Assembly (NCBI GenBank): GCA_029237695.1
Contig: CM055265.1
Span: forward strand, 112,022,773-112,086,772
Reading direction: 5' to 3'
DNA length: 64,000 nt
From: Conchocele bisecta
Taxonomy: Eukaryota > Mollusca > Bivalvia > Lucinida > Thyasiridae
In this document: positions 45,764 through 57,226 of the stretch, one piece after another
Position numbering within the stretch: the stretch's first letter is position 1
Layout: every line of letters starts with the position of its first letter
Position numbers and translations under genes: made by a program
Notes under the pieces: model-generated
The model's database searches: none
What the model was told of the DNA's origin: nothing
What the model saw: only the letters and a program-made list of their open reading frames with translations

Positions 45764-46714
45764 ATGGTCGGCACTGGTCGCCATTCAGAACCGGCGATTA
45801 CCTGTCATATTTATAGCAAATTATTTTTTTTACATAATATAGAGAGTTATTATGAGTGTGCTGTGAAACTGTACCAAAGGTGACACAGACGATAAACTCC
45901 ATTTCTCCTGTCCCAGCCACATATAAATGCATTGAACCCCGACACCATGGCTCATAAAACGTTAATGGGAGTAGAGAATAATTCATAGAGCGGAGGAGAT
46001 CGCAACCCAGAGGCTGCCATGAATTAAACCGCGACAATGCAACCTCATTAAAACAACCAGGTGTGTGGCACGTGCGATTAAAATAACGCGTGTACGTTAT
46101 TTTTACTCTAAAAGGTCTTAAATAACGCGTATTTGTTCGGCGTATCGTGTTTACATGTATTCGTTTAAGTTTCCCGTTTGAACTGTAATCGTAGCCGTGA
46201 CAGATGGGTTTGGTGTGAAGGGTTTGACGGGGTTCCCTTTAACAACACACAGAGAACAGACTGTCTGCGTGAATTCAATGTGTTAAATTCTGAGCATGTT
46301 TTGCTCGTCGAGAAAGCGTAGCATTATAAGTTAACGTGATCGTTTCCCATACGATTCAATAATTCGCCATTTATTAAATGCACACACCTAATTCTTTGCG
46401 CCATATCGTTCCAATCAAGGCTAATCGGTGTCTACATCCTGTGACAGCTCGGTGCTAAATGATGTCTCTAATGATGACAATGATGGTATACAATGTAAAT
46501 ATCTGACTCCTAATAATATCTTCGGCAGGAAGTTGTTATGGAACTATGTCTGTGAAAAGCGACGTAAAGTACCTTTTACTAGCATCTCATTGCTCATTTG
46601 AGCGCTGCTGCTGACGAAAACGGGACCGTTTGACTTTGCAGAGTCACACATTTGACGCAACATGATCAAATTGGTATTGGTTTTGATGGAATGACATATC
46701 TCTGGCTGAATTTC
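45764..46714. other. No supported feature
   Basis: First 150 bp hold the remnant FB-A right half; the rest is unique-looking. Confidence 0.4.
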
Positions 46715-46785
46715 GAACAGAGTAGGCTCTGATCAGACTGCGCGCATGCGCAGCCTGATCAGAGGCTACGCTGATCGCAAACGTC
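46715..46785. repeat. FB-A core, variant
   Basis: GCTCTGATCAGACTGCGCGC + ATGCGCAGCCTGATCAGAGG: both arms carry TCTGATCAG and GCGC variants. Confidence 0.75.
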
Positions 46786-47180
46786 CTACTTAAGTTCGTT
46801 TTCCCCAACCGGTGTCTAACGTACAATATTACAGCACAAGAACTGCTATTATCGCGATGATTAAAAGCAAATATTATAATTAAGTGAATCAGCTAAGTGA
46901 AACGTGCTTAATAGTTATTGCCATTTGATTCAATTGGACATGCTTTCAAGGTGTGCGACTGATAAGAAGCCGTGACAGCAGACGATAATCTAATGCTCAG
47001 TGATGCAGACGATATCGTTGGATTATACAGACTGATAATGGTCTCATTATGTCAATGGAATAATCAGGAATGATTTTAAATGGCGAACAGAGTACAGTTT
47101 TAATCGGTTACGTAAACGGCCCTAATATGTTTTGTCTCAACCACGTTAATGGAAAATAATAGATATAGTTGTCATAATTC
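46786..47180. other. No supported feature
   Basis: Nothing recognised. Confidence 0.4.
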
Positions 47181-47400
47181 CGGCGTCGGCGACGGCGTCG
47201 GCGACGGTGGCGGCGTAGGCGTCAACAATTTTGGACGTACGTCCAAATGTTGAATATCTCCTAGTCCGTTCGTCGGATCATTACCAAACTTCATCAACAG
47301 GCTCCTCACATCGATGACTATCCACCAAGTGTCATTCTGGTGACATTGATCGTGGTGACCTTGGCGTTTATGGGTGAGACCCTCGCCTGCGATTGCCTCG
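47181..47400. repeat. GGCGTC-rich tract and possible dispersed repeat
   Basis: 47181-47221 is a GGCGTC/GGCGAC hexanucleotide tract, unusual in this AT-rich DNA. It is followed by ATTACCAAACTTCATCAACA and AGTGTCATTCTGGTGACATTG, a phrase I associate with dispersed repeats of marine invertebrates (recollection, unverified). Confidence 0.35.
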
Positions 47401-47584
47401 TTCTCAACATAGTGCACTATTGACACAATGTATAAATATGATGACTTAACTGTACAACTTAATATAAGCTTCTATGAAAAAATATTTGTTGACGCTAGAT
47501 ACCATTAGGGCTGTGGAACTGGTGAAATTCGTTCGACCTAGGTGCCATTCATAAAATATTGTACAACATTTGGGAGAAGATATA

Positions 47585-47796
47585 TACAGTGAAACCTCTC
47601 TAAACCGGACACCCTGGGAGGTCCCCAGGGTGTCCGGCTTAGAGAAGTTTCTCTGTAAATCAGGCATTTGATCACTCTGAGCCATAGTTGTGTGTTATGC
47701 GATCACGAACAGACATTATCACCTGAGATATATGACCAAGAAACTCATAAACTCAAAAAATAATATCACAGTTCGGTTTAGAGAGGTCCCACTGTA
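47585..47796. mobile_element. D element, copy 7
   Basis: TACAGTGAAACCTCTCTAAA; inner palindrome ACCCTGGGAGGTCCCCAGGGT; body GAGCCATAGTTGTGTGTTAT; right end GTTTAGAGAGGTCCCACTGTA. Confidence 0.85.
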
Positions 47797-47931
47797 CTGT
47801 ACTGGCATGGATACGTTCAGATCAATATTCAGGCTATTCCACTACAATAAGGCAATGGTAATTAGAATGTTATGCCCACACACACCGTATATCATGTTGC
47901 CGACGTTAACATCTAATATTTTTTCCTCTAA

Positions 47932-48231
47932 TAATTCCAGCACAAAAATATTTACACAATTACCTAACATTTGATTGGCCCGTAGCAAGTCTCTGTCCAA
48001 AATTTATATCCCAGTAAACTCCCACGCCGAACTACTTTCCGTAACCGTGAGGCGCAGTTAAAATAATTCTTAAGAAAACGGAAAATAAACACATTTTCTT
48101 TATGAATTTATTTCAAATGCTGTAATTATAAGGAATGAATGGCCTTTTTGTGGAATTTATCGTCCAGTATTCCCGCGACTTTTCCAAGTTTATACCCCGA
48201 TAAATTCCACAAAATGGCCATTCATCCTATA
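47932..48231 (-). mobile_element. FB-J element, copy 3
   Basis: Reverse orientation: TAATTCCAGCACAAAAATAT, the CCGTAACCGTGAGGCGCAGT tail, then the hairpin GAATGGCCTTTTTGTGGAAT and its complement ending CCATTCATCCTATA. The hairpin apex is short. Confidence 0.75.
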
Positions 48232-48598
48232 ATAGTTCTTTGCAGTTATTACTTACGTCAAATTATTACATGTATTTGTATATACTAGTACATGTATGTG
48301 CACATGTTTTGTTTAATGTAATTATATAGCAAGGGCCACATGGTTGACTGGCCTTGGCCAAGTGTGTTACCCTCGTTAAATAATGTATGAATAAAATAAA
48401 ATAAATAAATTGTTTGAAATGCTTTTGGACACTTACTCTATATAACAATACAGTCTTTCTGAATATGTTCTTCTAGTTCGTGCTAAAAGCAAGCAGTTGG
48501 ATTAGTCGAGACTGAGCACCAATCAAACTTTCTGATTTCGAACATGAGAATGGAGTACTCGATCAGAAAGTTCTATAATCACCGACTCTGGCCATGTA
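48232..48598. other. No supported feature
   Basis: Nothing recognised. Confidence 0.4.
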
Positions 48599-48752
48599 AC
48601 CCGACTTTTCTGTCTGTAACGCAGGGCGACTTACGACTTTTATTTTCTGTCTGTAACGCAGGGCGACTTACGACTTCAATTTTCTGTCTGTAACGCAGGG
48701 CGACTTACGACTTTTAAGTCGTAAGTCGCCCTGCGTTACAGACAGAAAATTC
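48599..48752. repeat. FB-M hairpin with triplicated left arm
   Basis: TTTTCTGTCTGTAACGCAGG + GCGACTTACGACTT occurs three times in tandem (about 41 bp period), then once inverted (AAGTCGTAAGTCGCCCTGCG + TTACAGACAGAAAA). Any of the three can pair with the single inverted arm. Confidence 0.9.
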
Positions 48753-49081
48753 TGCTGGCCATGCTGCTGTCGAAAAAAAAACTGATGTCAAAACTGCATC
48801 GTGTCAAGGGTGAAGGGTTATGTTTGGGGACAAAAGGTCACACTAATGAGGGCTTTCATATTGATCTCTCGGGGCTCACACTGGCATTGCATTATCTTAG
48901 AATAACGGTCTAAGGAAACATGATTTAAATACAAACAATTTGTCAGAAAATTGGATCGATTTGACGTGGTATTAATTATGGCCGTAGCCATAGAGACTAG
49001 CTCGAGTGACCAATGCTCGTGACACTAGCCTGGTATTCTGTGTGCAAGTCCATCGAGTCAGGGCGGCCGTTAAACGCAAGT
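48753..49081. other. No supported feature
   Basis: Nothing recognised. Confidence 0.4.

Positions 49082-49129
<48 letters not shown>
49082..49129 (+). repeat. (ATCA)n microsatellite
   Basis: About twelve uninterrupted tetranucleotide units. Confidence 0.95.
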
Positions 49130-49774
49130 GTATTCTGTGTTCGTGGCTCGACCACGTTAACCCGGCATAACATGACATTAACTGGTGACAGGCGGTTAAA
49201 CACAATTACATACATAAACTGTATCTGTGGTAACTGTGTACTCTAAGCGTATCGAGTATATACTCCCACCTATAACATTTTTCGTTTATGATATACAGTG
49301 TAAATCATGATCACATGCTGAATGTGGTCAGATAAACGGCGATATATCCAGAGGCCGAAGAGCCCAGATAAAGCATGATGCAGAAATACATTTTAATTCA
49401 TCTACGCTCTCCCAATTTTTTTTTATTCCTGCGTCAGCTTTAAGTTAAACATAGTCTCATTTTCATGTTTAATACAGTAGTGTATTATGATTTAATACAC
49501 GGTGATACTCCATCGCCTGCGTTAATCTTGTAAATAATTAATATGTTAATGTTTCTGAACCTCTATTGATAATATCAGCTCGCAATCAAACACAGCCCAG
49601 GCGCAGCCAATCAAGCTGATTGCTTTCAATGACAATATTCAAGTATTGTTTTAATAAAACAATTGACAAATAGTGGCAAGATAAACACAAGCCATCTTTG
49701 ATATATTTTCTAGTTTTATGTCTAAATTTACACAGCACAATGACACTGTATGGACACGCGTGGAAATGATAAAA
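49130..49774. other. No supported feature
   Basis: AT-rich, unique-looking. Confidence 0.4.
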
Positions 49775-49872
49775 CAGTTAGATCACGTTCGTCCGCATGT
49801 ACGATCGATAATCCACTCGCTAAAGCTCGCGGATTATCTCCTCGTACATGCGGATGAACCGTGATCTAACTG
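49775..49872. repeat. R hairpin, copy 2
   Basis: CAGTTAGATCACGTTCGTCC + GCATGTACGA and its near-complement, inner GATAATCC..GGATTATC, apex GCTAAAGC. Confidence 0.8.
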
Positions 49873-50828
49873 TGGCATATTGCTTTTGTACTTGTATCGC
49901 ACATCTCTCAGACACCACACCTAGACTGTATGGGCCGTTGCCAGTCTCATAGTTTACTGATCGATATATTAAAAACTGCTCTCAAAGAAAATATCTATAA
50001 AAACTGCTCTCAAAGAAAATATCTTCTGACAAATTTCCTGTCAGCGAATGTCGTTTGAGATAAGATTAGCTTCGTTTGGTAACAATGCCAATATTAAATG
50101 ACCAAAGGCCGCATGCAGCCTCGTGTCGGTTTCTTTGTCTTTTATCTGTGGTCTGTGGCGAATTGCAAACAAACGGGGGTTTATTGAAGTCTCCAGTGAG
50201 ATATTAATTTCTGGTGGCTACCGACTTGTATGGGTTCTTTGTGGTCCTAGAGATCGGGATAAAAATAAACACAATTGTCTTGTTTTTGCCGGTTTGGATT
50301 CAGGCACAAATGCACTCGTCTCGTTGGGGATGTTCTGAATAACTTGTATATCATCGAATATAAATATTAAAGTTGCTGTTAAAGTGGCAAAGCTTGTCAT
50401 GTCGCGTATCTGGGGTTGTTAGGTCAATTCAACCACAGCATTGTTTCACGGCCGCTTGAGCCGAAACAGATTGGGGACGAGACATTGGTTAACCACTGTA
50501 CATGCGGGCGATGTATAGTGCAGATTATGTTTTGATTGGTATATACAAACATGCTTTGATATAGAATAAACAAGTTTACGTATGAACTAGTATCATTAGC
50601 TTTCCAAACGTGTGGCAACCATATATAATACGTGTCTTTGTGCGGCCTTAACTAAAGTACAAACATTAATTGTGTCTGTGTTGACAAATTTATGACCTGG
50701 TTCATTATATAACATGCGGTTGTAAGAGTAAGCAGTGTTATTCATTTCATTAATTATAAATAAAGCATCATAAGAGCAGTACGACATACAACGGTATGGG
50801 GGTCGCCATCACAGTCTCCGCTATCACA
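49873..50828. other. No gene; one 26-bp direct repeat
   Basis: AAAAACTGCTCTCAAAGAAA + ATATCT occurs twice in tandem at 49971-50023. Otherwise nothing recognised. Confidence 0.5.
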
Positions 50829-50910
50829 TATCGATGGTCTAGTAACATAAGGTCGTAACTGCTATGGTTTAGCATAGCAGTTACGATCTTATGTTACTAG
50901 ACCATCGATA
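50829..50910. repeat. Q palindrome, copy 1
   Basis: ATCGATGGTCTAGTAACATA + AGGTCGTAACTGCTATG and its complement, one mismatch in the stem. The second copy is at 57147. Confidence 0.9.
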
Positions 50911-51460
50911 TTAGGTTTATTATGAGAGTTTGCCAACAAATTCAATTTATATTGAAATCAGCTGATAATGGTCAAATCTATATGTGGTTGGTATATAAGC
51001 CGGGCATGTTTTCGTAAAGGCGTGTACGTCGAGACGGTTCAAATGAGTGGTAACAACATATGTTATACGTTTGAATATAAATACGAAAAATAGCAAATTC
51101 ATTTTAAATTGTTCATTTTGGTTATTCAACATGGGTTATTACCGTACGCACCATTGTGGAAATCTCGATGGCAGGGGTAGGCCACGCTATACGTAGATGA
51201 AATGGGAATTCTGCATCAGAGTCGGTGTCCGTTCTGTGGGGGTGGCGTGTATCTATTCACCGCCTCATACAATGACTGATAGACGATAGTAAATGCACGT
51301 AGTTATCGATGAACCGTCGATTGTGACTCCTTTAAATGAAATCGGCGTCAGAAATATGTAACATTAATAGTAACGGATATGACACATTTATGAGTATTGC
51401 CGCAAAGTGGGTGCAATATCGTTTCCGGTGTGCTGCATTAAGGACAACTGAACCATATAC
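50911..51460. other. One S-arm fragment, otherwise nothing
   Basis: GTCGAGACGGTTCAAATGAG + TGGTAACAACATA (51025-51064) is a single arm of the S palindrome. Confidence 0.55.
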
Positions 51461-51464
51461 TAAT

Positions 51465-51708
51465 ATGAGACGCGCCATGTGTTTTGCGGACATCTGCGTA
51501 ATTTCATTAAATACGTTTACAAAATTGCAATATTTTCATAAATAAAGTCAAAAGTTAACAACAATTTCAAAGTACTTGCGGAATAATTTCGCATGTACTC
51601 TGAATTTGTTGTCAACTTTTGACGCCATTAGTGAAAATATTGTAATTTTGTAAACATATTTCATGAAATTACGCCGATGGTACGAAATCACATGGCGTGT
51701 CTCATATT
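51465..51708. mobile_element. FB-N foldback, copy 3
   Basis: ATATGAGACGCGCCATGTG at the left and CACATGGCGTGTCTCATAT at the right. Arms have AATTTCATTAAATACGTTTA and GTCAAAAGTTAACAACAA with complements. Best paired copy of the family. Confidence 0.8.
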
Positions 51709-51958
51709 TGATACTGCAAGACAAACAGAGAGTATGGTAGTTGAGGTTAGGTGTAGTGTTCATTCACTTTAATCGAAATACGATGACCCACCACAGTTAT
51801 CACTTGTATATATAGTACATAGAGAATCTGACATGAGCGATGATTTACTATGATATATATACAAACTATATATGTTTGCATAAGCACAGCACCATTTGCT
51901 AAATTTGTACCGATCACAGTCTGATCACCTAACATATGTATATATCAGTCTCTTTTAC

Positions 51959-52163
51959 ATACAGTGAAACCTCTCTAAACCGGACACCAGGGTGTCCGGT
52001 TTAGAGAGGTTTTACTGTAAATCAGGCATTTGATCATTCGGAGCCATATATGTGTGCTATGCGATCATGAACAGACATTATCCTCGAGATAAATGACCAG
52101 GACACTCATCAAAAATAAGACCACAAATGTTTTCTTGTGTTCGGTTTAGAGACGTTCGACTGT
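51959..52163. mobile_element. D element, copy 8
   Basis: TACAGTGAAACCTCTCTAAA; inner palindrome CGGACACCAGGGTGTCCG, shortened; body GAGCCATATATGTGTGCTAT; right end GGTTTAGAGACGTTCGACTGTA. Confidence 0.85.
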
Positions 52164-53068
52164 ACAGTGTATGTATTACATTGGTGTTTTTTCATTGTTA
52201 ATACACTGTGTTGGTACACTGCGAAAGCTAATTTTTATCAAGGATTATATTAGATATTGATGTTTCTGATTTTATGCAATCAATGTACTGTAATAATCTT
52301 TAAATATCAAACGGTATGTGACCTACACTGGTTGAAAACGCCACAGTGTACCATCATAAGCAGGTGACACAACTGTATACACCACTTAAATTTTGATTTA
52401 ATCATCAATCTCCGACCACAACAGTACCGTTCATACACTAATAGTAAACATCTAAGGAAGTGCATGCTGATGTCTACTTTGTTAGCGCGAAACCTGCTGT
52501 AAAATCGCCACGGTCCGCCGCGCCAACAACAAGTGTAAACTCTTACTAATACGTGGGATAGTCCACAGGTATAATGCGCAGCAGTTGTTCCCGGAAACCG
52601 TGAGAATATGGATACAACGTGAATCAACAGCGACCGTAAAACTAGCCTCTCAGCGGTGTGTTTTCGCGCTAGTTGTTTCGTAACGCTCCAATTCGCCCTT
52701 TGTGTGTGGCACCGTAGTTTGCCGTACTGGCACGAGAGAAGTTAACTAGCAGTATTTACATTGTCAATGGTTATATGATTGTACATATCCGTTGGACGAT
52801 CACACACAAGTGAAAATGACACAGATCATTCAGCAGACGACATGAATAAGACATATATTATTGATTCAAATCACATCTCGATTTGCTCAAAATAAACATT
52901 GGGCCTAGCATATCCGGTAGCACCTTTCCGATGTCACTGAGGACATTCGCTCAGACATGACGCAATTGGACAAGTTGAAACTTTGGCCAGTGTATCCGCT
53001 CTCATTGAAACGGATACAAATATGGAAACATTTACTATCAACAACATATAGGTGATTCATCGACTGAA
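52164..53068. other. No supported gene
   Basis: A 106-codon minus-strand frame (52307-52627) has no recognisable domain. Confidence 0.4.
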
Positions 53069-53141
53069 TGGCGACCAGTGTAGCTCCCAGATCAGACTGC
53101 GCGGACGCGCAGGCTGATCTGGGAGCTACACTGGTCGCGAA
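53069..53141. repeat. FB-A core, nearly perfect palindrome
   Basis: GCGACCAGTGTAGCTCCCAG + ATCAGACTGCGCGG / GCGCAGGCTGATCTGGGAGC..CTGGTCGC. Outer arms are better paired here than in longer copies. Confidence 0.85.
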
Positions 53142-53254
53142 CATTTTGACAACAATTCTCCCATTATTCAATCACATTTGTCAAACGATTGAACATGTTG
53201 ATACAGATATTTAGCGGTGATTAAGTTCTTGTTGATCCTTTACCTGTGTGTACT

Positions 53255-53468
53255 TTAAACCTCAGAATGCGGGAAACGTAAACTGTCGTCTGCTGTTGTG
53301 TTATATTTTATCTTATTTCTCAATACAAACATGGGTTGACAACACTTTAGAATCATTTCCATTGGACATGATTGCAATGTGTTGTCAACGCGTGTTTTGA
53401 TGAGAAAAATAGAAGTGAAAAATAAACAGCAGACGACAAATGTTAATTCATCAGCAGTGTAAGCGTTA
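53255..53468. mobile_element. K element, copy 3
   Basis: TTTAAACCTCAGAATGCGGG; GTCGTCTGCTGTTG and CAGCAGACGAC; hairpin GGTTGACAACACTTTAGAAT. The right terminus is diverged (GTGTAAGCGTTA). Confidence 0.65.
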
Positions 53469-53768
53469 TACCTGTTATAGGTGTGGCGTTGTTGATCTCG
53501 TCTCGTGTTAATCGACCAATGTCAGACAAGCTGCAAACATATTTATTTCTCATTTTCGGCAACTTCACTTGCAGTTTCTTGATTATACTTCTGGTACAGT
53601 TTTGGGACTTCACAACAAATATGTGTTGCTCACATCATGACACGATGTGGGTAACTGACCAGTTAGCTCGCTTCCGGTCACTGATTGCGACATAACATGA
53701 CTACTAACATGTTTATTAGAGACGACATGGACTTTGTGAACAGTGTATGCTGTACTTCGACAGCCTGG
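53469..53768. other. No supported feature
   Basis: Nothing recognised. Confidence 0.4.
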
Positions 53769-53806
53769 ACAGACAGACAGACAGACAGACAGACGGACGG
53801 ACGGAC
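53769..53806 (+). repeat. (ACAG)n/(ACGG)n microsatellite
   Basis: Tetranucleotide ACAG units changing to ACGG. Confidence 0.9.
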
Positions 53807-54105
53807 AAGTTCTACACTGGTCTCAATCGCATGTTTTGGTCCGTTTTGTCTAAATCCACGTCGGATGTATGTTTCTTTGTCCCGAAATAGCTCTCTATTA
53901 TGCACTGTTTACTTATTTAAATATTTGAAGTTTTATATATCGTAACCCTTTCTTTGTTATGTTCAATTTCCGGGCCAAGAGTCGCCTGGATGTAACACAA
54001 AACTATAATTGATATTGTATCGGAAGTAGGAATTTCTCCGACTGGTACCGCCATTCTTTGTGATAGTCTTTAATTGCTGACTCCATTTTGGTAAATGTTT
54101 GTGAC

Positions 54106-54350
54106 TTAACCCTTAGACCGATACACACAATTGTCGTCTGCTATTGCTTTTATATCTTGCCTTATTTCTCTATAAAAACATGTTTTGACAGCACTTGAGA
54201 ATTATTTCCGATGGAAATGATTCTAAAGTGCTGTCAAAGCATGTCGGAAATGATTCTAAAGTGCTGTTAAAGCATGTTTTTGGAGATAAAAATGGAAAAT
54301 ATAAAATAAACAGCAGACGACAAAAAATAATATAGCGGTGTAAGGGTTAA
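54106..54350. mobile_element. K element, copy 4 (complete)
   Basis: TTAACCCTTAGACCGATACA to CGGTGTAAGGGTTAA. One hairpin arm is duplicated (GATTCTAAAGTGCTGT twice), as in copy 1. Confidence 0.85.
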
Positions 54351-54426
54351 TAATGAGACAAGAGCCGACAGCTGACAAGTGTGTCCTTACAATTGGTGAT
54401 GCTGATCCCGTTAGGTATTCGTCTGG

Positions 54427-54644
54427 TTAACCTTTAGAATTCTGGGAACGAAAATTATCGTCTGCTGTTGGTTTATATTTTGCCCTCTTTCTCAATAAAA
54501 ACATGGTTTGACAGCACTATAAAATCATTTCCATTGGAAATGATTCTAAACTGCTGTCAAAGCATGTTTTTGATGTGAAAAATCGCAAATTAAAAAGAAA
54601 AGCAGCAGACGACACAATTTAACACAGCATTGTATACTTGTTAA
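54427..54644. mobile_element. K element, copy 5
   Basis: TTAACCTTTAGAATTCTGGG to GTATACTTGTTAA; hairpin TTTGACAGCACTATAAAATC. Only about 75 bp from copy 4, same orientation. Confidence 0.75.
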
Positions 54645-54647
54645 ATT

Positions 54648-54724
54648 GCTAGTCCAGTCCAATTGAACAAGTCAGTGGAACAATGGTACTAGCTCCGTGG
54701 TGGAGTTAGCTTATCCCACTTATC
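54648..54724. repeat. O hairpin, diverged single copy
   Basis: AGTCAGTGGAACAATGGTAC + TAGCTCC / GGAGTTAGCTTATCCCACT. Confidence 0.5.
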
Positions 54725-54796
54725 AATTAATTTACTATATATCTTGGTGACGTTTGTAAGGATGATTCAGTGATTGAATGGCGAACAGCGTCCGGC

Positions 54797-55091
54797 CAGT
54801 AGCTGATTTCACCAAAATTGCAAAGCCTACTTATCTAGCTAAGTATACTTTGAGTGAGTAATCATTTATTTCCCCCGAAATGCATTATTTCATATAGAAC
54901 TAACGACTGCATATATTTCGTGATTAAAAATATGCAGAATTATTATATGAATGTATTACATTATCACAGCCAAAATGATAATGTAATACATTCAGTATAT
55001 AAAAAAAAATATCCTTAAATTGAAAATTTCTCCCTCGAAATGTACTTAGCAAGATAAGTATGCTTAGCAATTTTGATGAAATCGGCTACTG
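54797..55091. mobile_element. FB-G foldback, copy 5, inside FB-A
   Basis: CAGTAGCTGATTTCACCAAA to GATGAAATCGGCTACTG; the central hairpin is shortened to CATTATCACAGCCAAAATGATAATG. Left flank AATGGCGAACAGCGT and right flank GATCAGACTGTGCGGATG are FB-A sequence. Confidence 0.8.
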
Positions 55092-55842
55092 ATCAGACTG
55101 TGCGGATGTGCATGCCGATATTGGGCTAGGCTGATAGCATATCTCTTAAGACCGATTCCGTTAACCGGCGATCCGATTTGCTTTACATGATTCTAAATGA
55201 AATCGGATAAGCGAGCCAGGCTTTGGCCAGCTTGCACCTAACGGATTACTGTATAATTTACCATTTCTATCTCACCCCCAACTATGTTACCCCATTAGGC
55301 CACCCACGCATTCGGACCATCCCCGACTTTCCGCTCTGAATCTCGCCGTGAGTCATGCAGGTTCCGGTCAGTTTGCCGCATTCCGTCGTAGCAGCCACCC
55401 CGTCATTTAGTGACCAGTGACTACTGAATGAATGTGAGATATGCTACACTTGGTCAGCCACGCAGGAGGTGATCGTACCGCGGTAAACAAAGCATTGTCA
55501 CACTCGTGGGTGGGTGTTTTGGGCATTGCAGTGGGTAATCAATTACAAGGGCACCAAGGTACAGTCGAACCAGACAGTATAGCAAATGAGGTTGTTTTTA
55601 AAACTCCATAGAAATTATTCGACGTCGAGAGACGGTGCGCCGATAAGTGAGCGGCTGATCCCTACGAAACAACAACGACAAAAACAACATACCGGGGTAC
55701 ACCAGTCATTGTCACCGATATGTGTCTGTACGTGGGCCTTGCGTGTTAGTGCTACTATGCATATGACATCATCATGTTTGCACTGTTTTGTGCGGGTGTT
55801 TTACGATCGATGTCTCACGTCCACCAAGTTCGAAGTTTATAC
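55092..55842. other. No supported gene
   Basis: First about 50 bp are the FB-A remnant. The 105-codon frame at 55586 ends inside the next foldback and has no domain. Confidence 0.4.
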
Positions 55843-56340
55843 TTACTGTCTGTTCCACGTTTTGCTGCCGACGAACATTTGGCCATTACACATTACATCT
55901 TAAAACTATTTAAAAGTAAGTACTTTTTCATCAATAACAAAAAAGTCCCCCTCCCTAAAAAAAATTATTTGATGAAATTCCATCAAATATTGATTTGATT
56001 GTGAAAAAACGATTTTTCCTATGGGAATTTAACATGGGGAGTAAATTTCCAAGGATCAAAAAACGATTTTTTTTGGAAATTGACTCCGAAACCTGGCTTG
56101 AAAAATGATGTAACTAAGAAAACAAAAGTTAGATTTTGAAAATCGGTGCAGAAATAAAAAAATATTTTAAAAAATATCTATTTTAGCCCCCATGTTAAAT
56201 TCCCATAGGAAAATCGTTTTTTTGGGGAGGGTGACATTTTTGTTATCGATAAAAAAGTACTTACTTTTAAATATTTTTTAGATTTAATGTGTTTAATAGC
56301 CAAAAGTTCGTCGGCAGCAAAACGTTGAACAGACAGTAAT
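55843..56340. mobile_element. FB-I-like long foldback, variant
   Basis: TTACTGTCTGTTCCACGTTT + TGCTGCCGACGAAC at the left, complement TCGTCGGCAGCAAAACGTTG + AACAGACAGTAA at the right. Arms contain AGTAAGTACTTTTTCATCAA and TTCCTATGGGAATTTAACAT. Shares the terminal ACTGTCTGTT and the TTTAACATGGGGA motif with FB-I but differs elsewhere. Confidence 0.8.
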
Positions 56341-57042
56341 CGCAAGGATGACAAACAAATGCACGAGCACTTAAACAATGCGCGCTCGTTACCAATTGCG
56401 GTAACCGGACAACCTGTACATGATTGACACGGCCTAACCTTTTACACCCTGCACCGTGCTCACATGAGTTAGTTTATCGCCTGTATCTGAATAACCTCCA
56501 GATTGTGAATGAAAGAGTGTGACCTCACCGAAAACACACTCACACACGAAGTAAGCGCGAAAACCACACAAGCTACATATGTAAACACCTCATTGCTGAC
56601 ACCAATGCAAGACGTACGCGATGTTGCGCCATCTATGCTCCAATTAATCGTCCCGCCAGTTTTCGCATCCCATCCCCAATAATAACTCGCACGTAAACCA
56701 TGCAACTACCCACCGCATGCACCGTCCTTATAACCGACTACTCCACGAGATCAGTTACTATCTCGTCATAAGGCTGGTTTTCCATTACACGGCCTCGGTA
56801 CAGTCATAGTGTAGGTGTGTGTGAATTAGGTCTACTTCATTCATGGAAACAATTACATGCCCTCTGACCCCGCCGCGAACTAAGCCGTTGTAGACTGGTA
56901 AACTTGACAGATAAATACTCTAACGAGAACCATGACTCAGTCTACTTCTTACCAGTCTTACCATTATTCTTCTCTTTTCATTTATAGTAATGGCTAGCTG
57001 TCATTTATTGATCGCTATAGTATAATGTATGTAATGTTAATA
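56341..57042. other. No supported feature
   Basis: Nothing recognised. Confidence 0.4.
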
Positions 57043-57142
57043 CTTGAAGGGGTAAGTGGCAGATGGGGGCAATTCCACGAAGAGTTAGCCCCCCCCCCCC
57101 TCCTCCTTACCCCGTTTTCACTGACCCCATTCAGTGGACATG
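57043..57142. repeat. O hairpin, diverged single copy
   Basis: GAAGGGGTAAGTGGCAGATG + GGGGC, AGTTAGCCCCCCCC, TCACTGACCCCATTCAGTGG. Confidence 0.6.
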
Positions 57143-57146
57143 ACAA

Positions 57147-57226
57147 GTCGATGGTCTAGTAACATAAGGTCGTAACTGCTATGCTAAAGCATAGCACTTA
57201 CAACCTTATGTTACTCGACCATCGAA
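57147..57226. repeat. Q palindrome, copy 2
   Basis: GTCGATGGTCTAGTAACATA + AGGTCGTAACTGCTATG, complement with three changes. It begins a few bases after the O hairpin. Confidence 0.9.

Noticed and set aside
52307..52627. 106-codon minus-strand frame
   Set aside because: No domain recognised; cysteine/histidine content is not arranged as a zinc-finger pattern.
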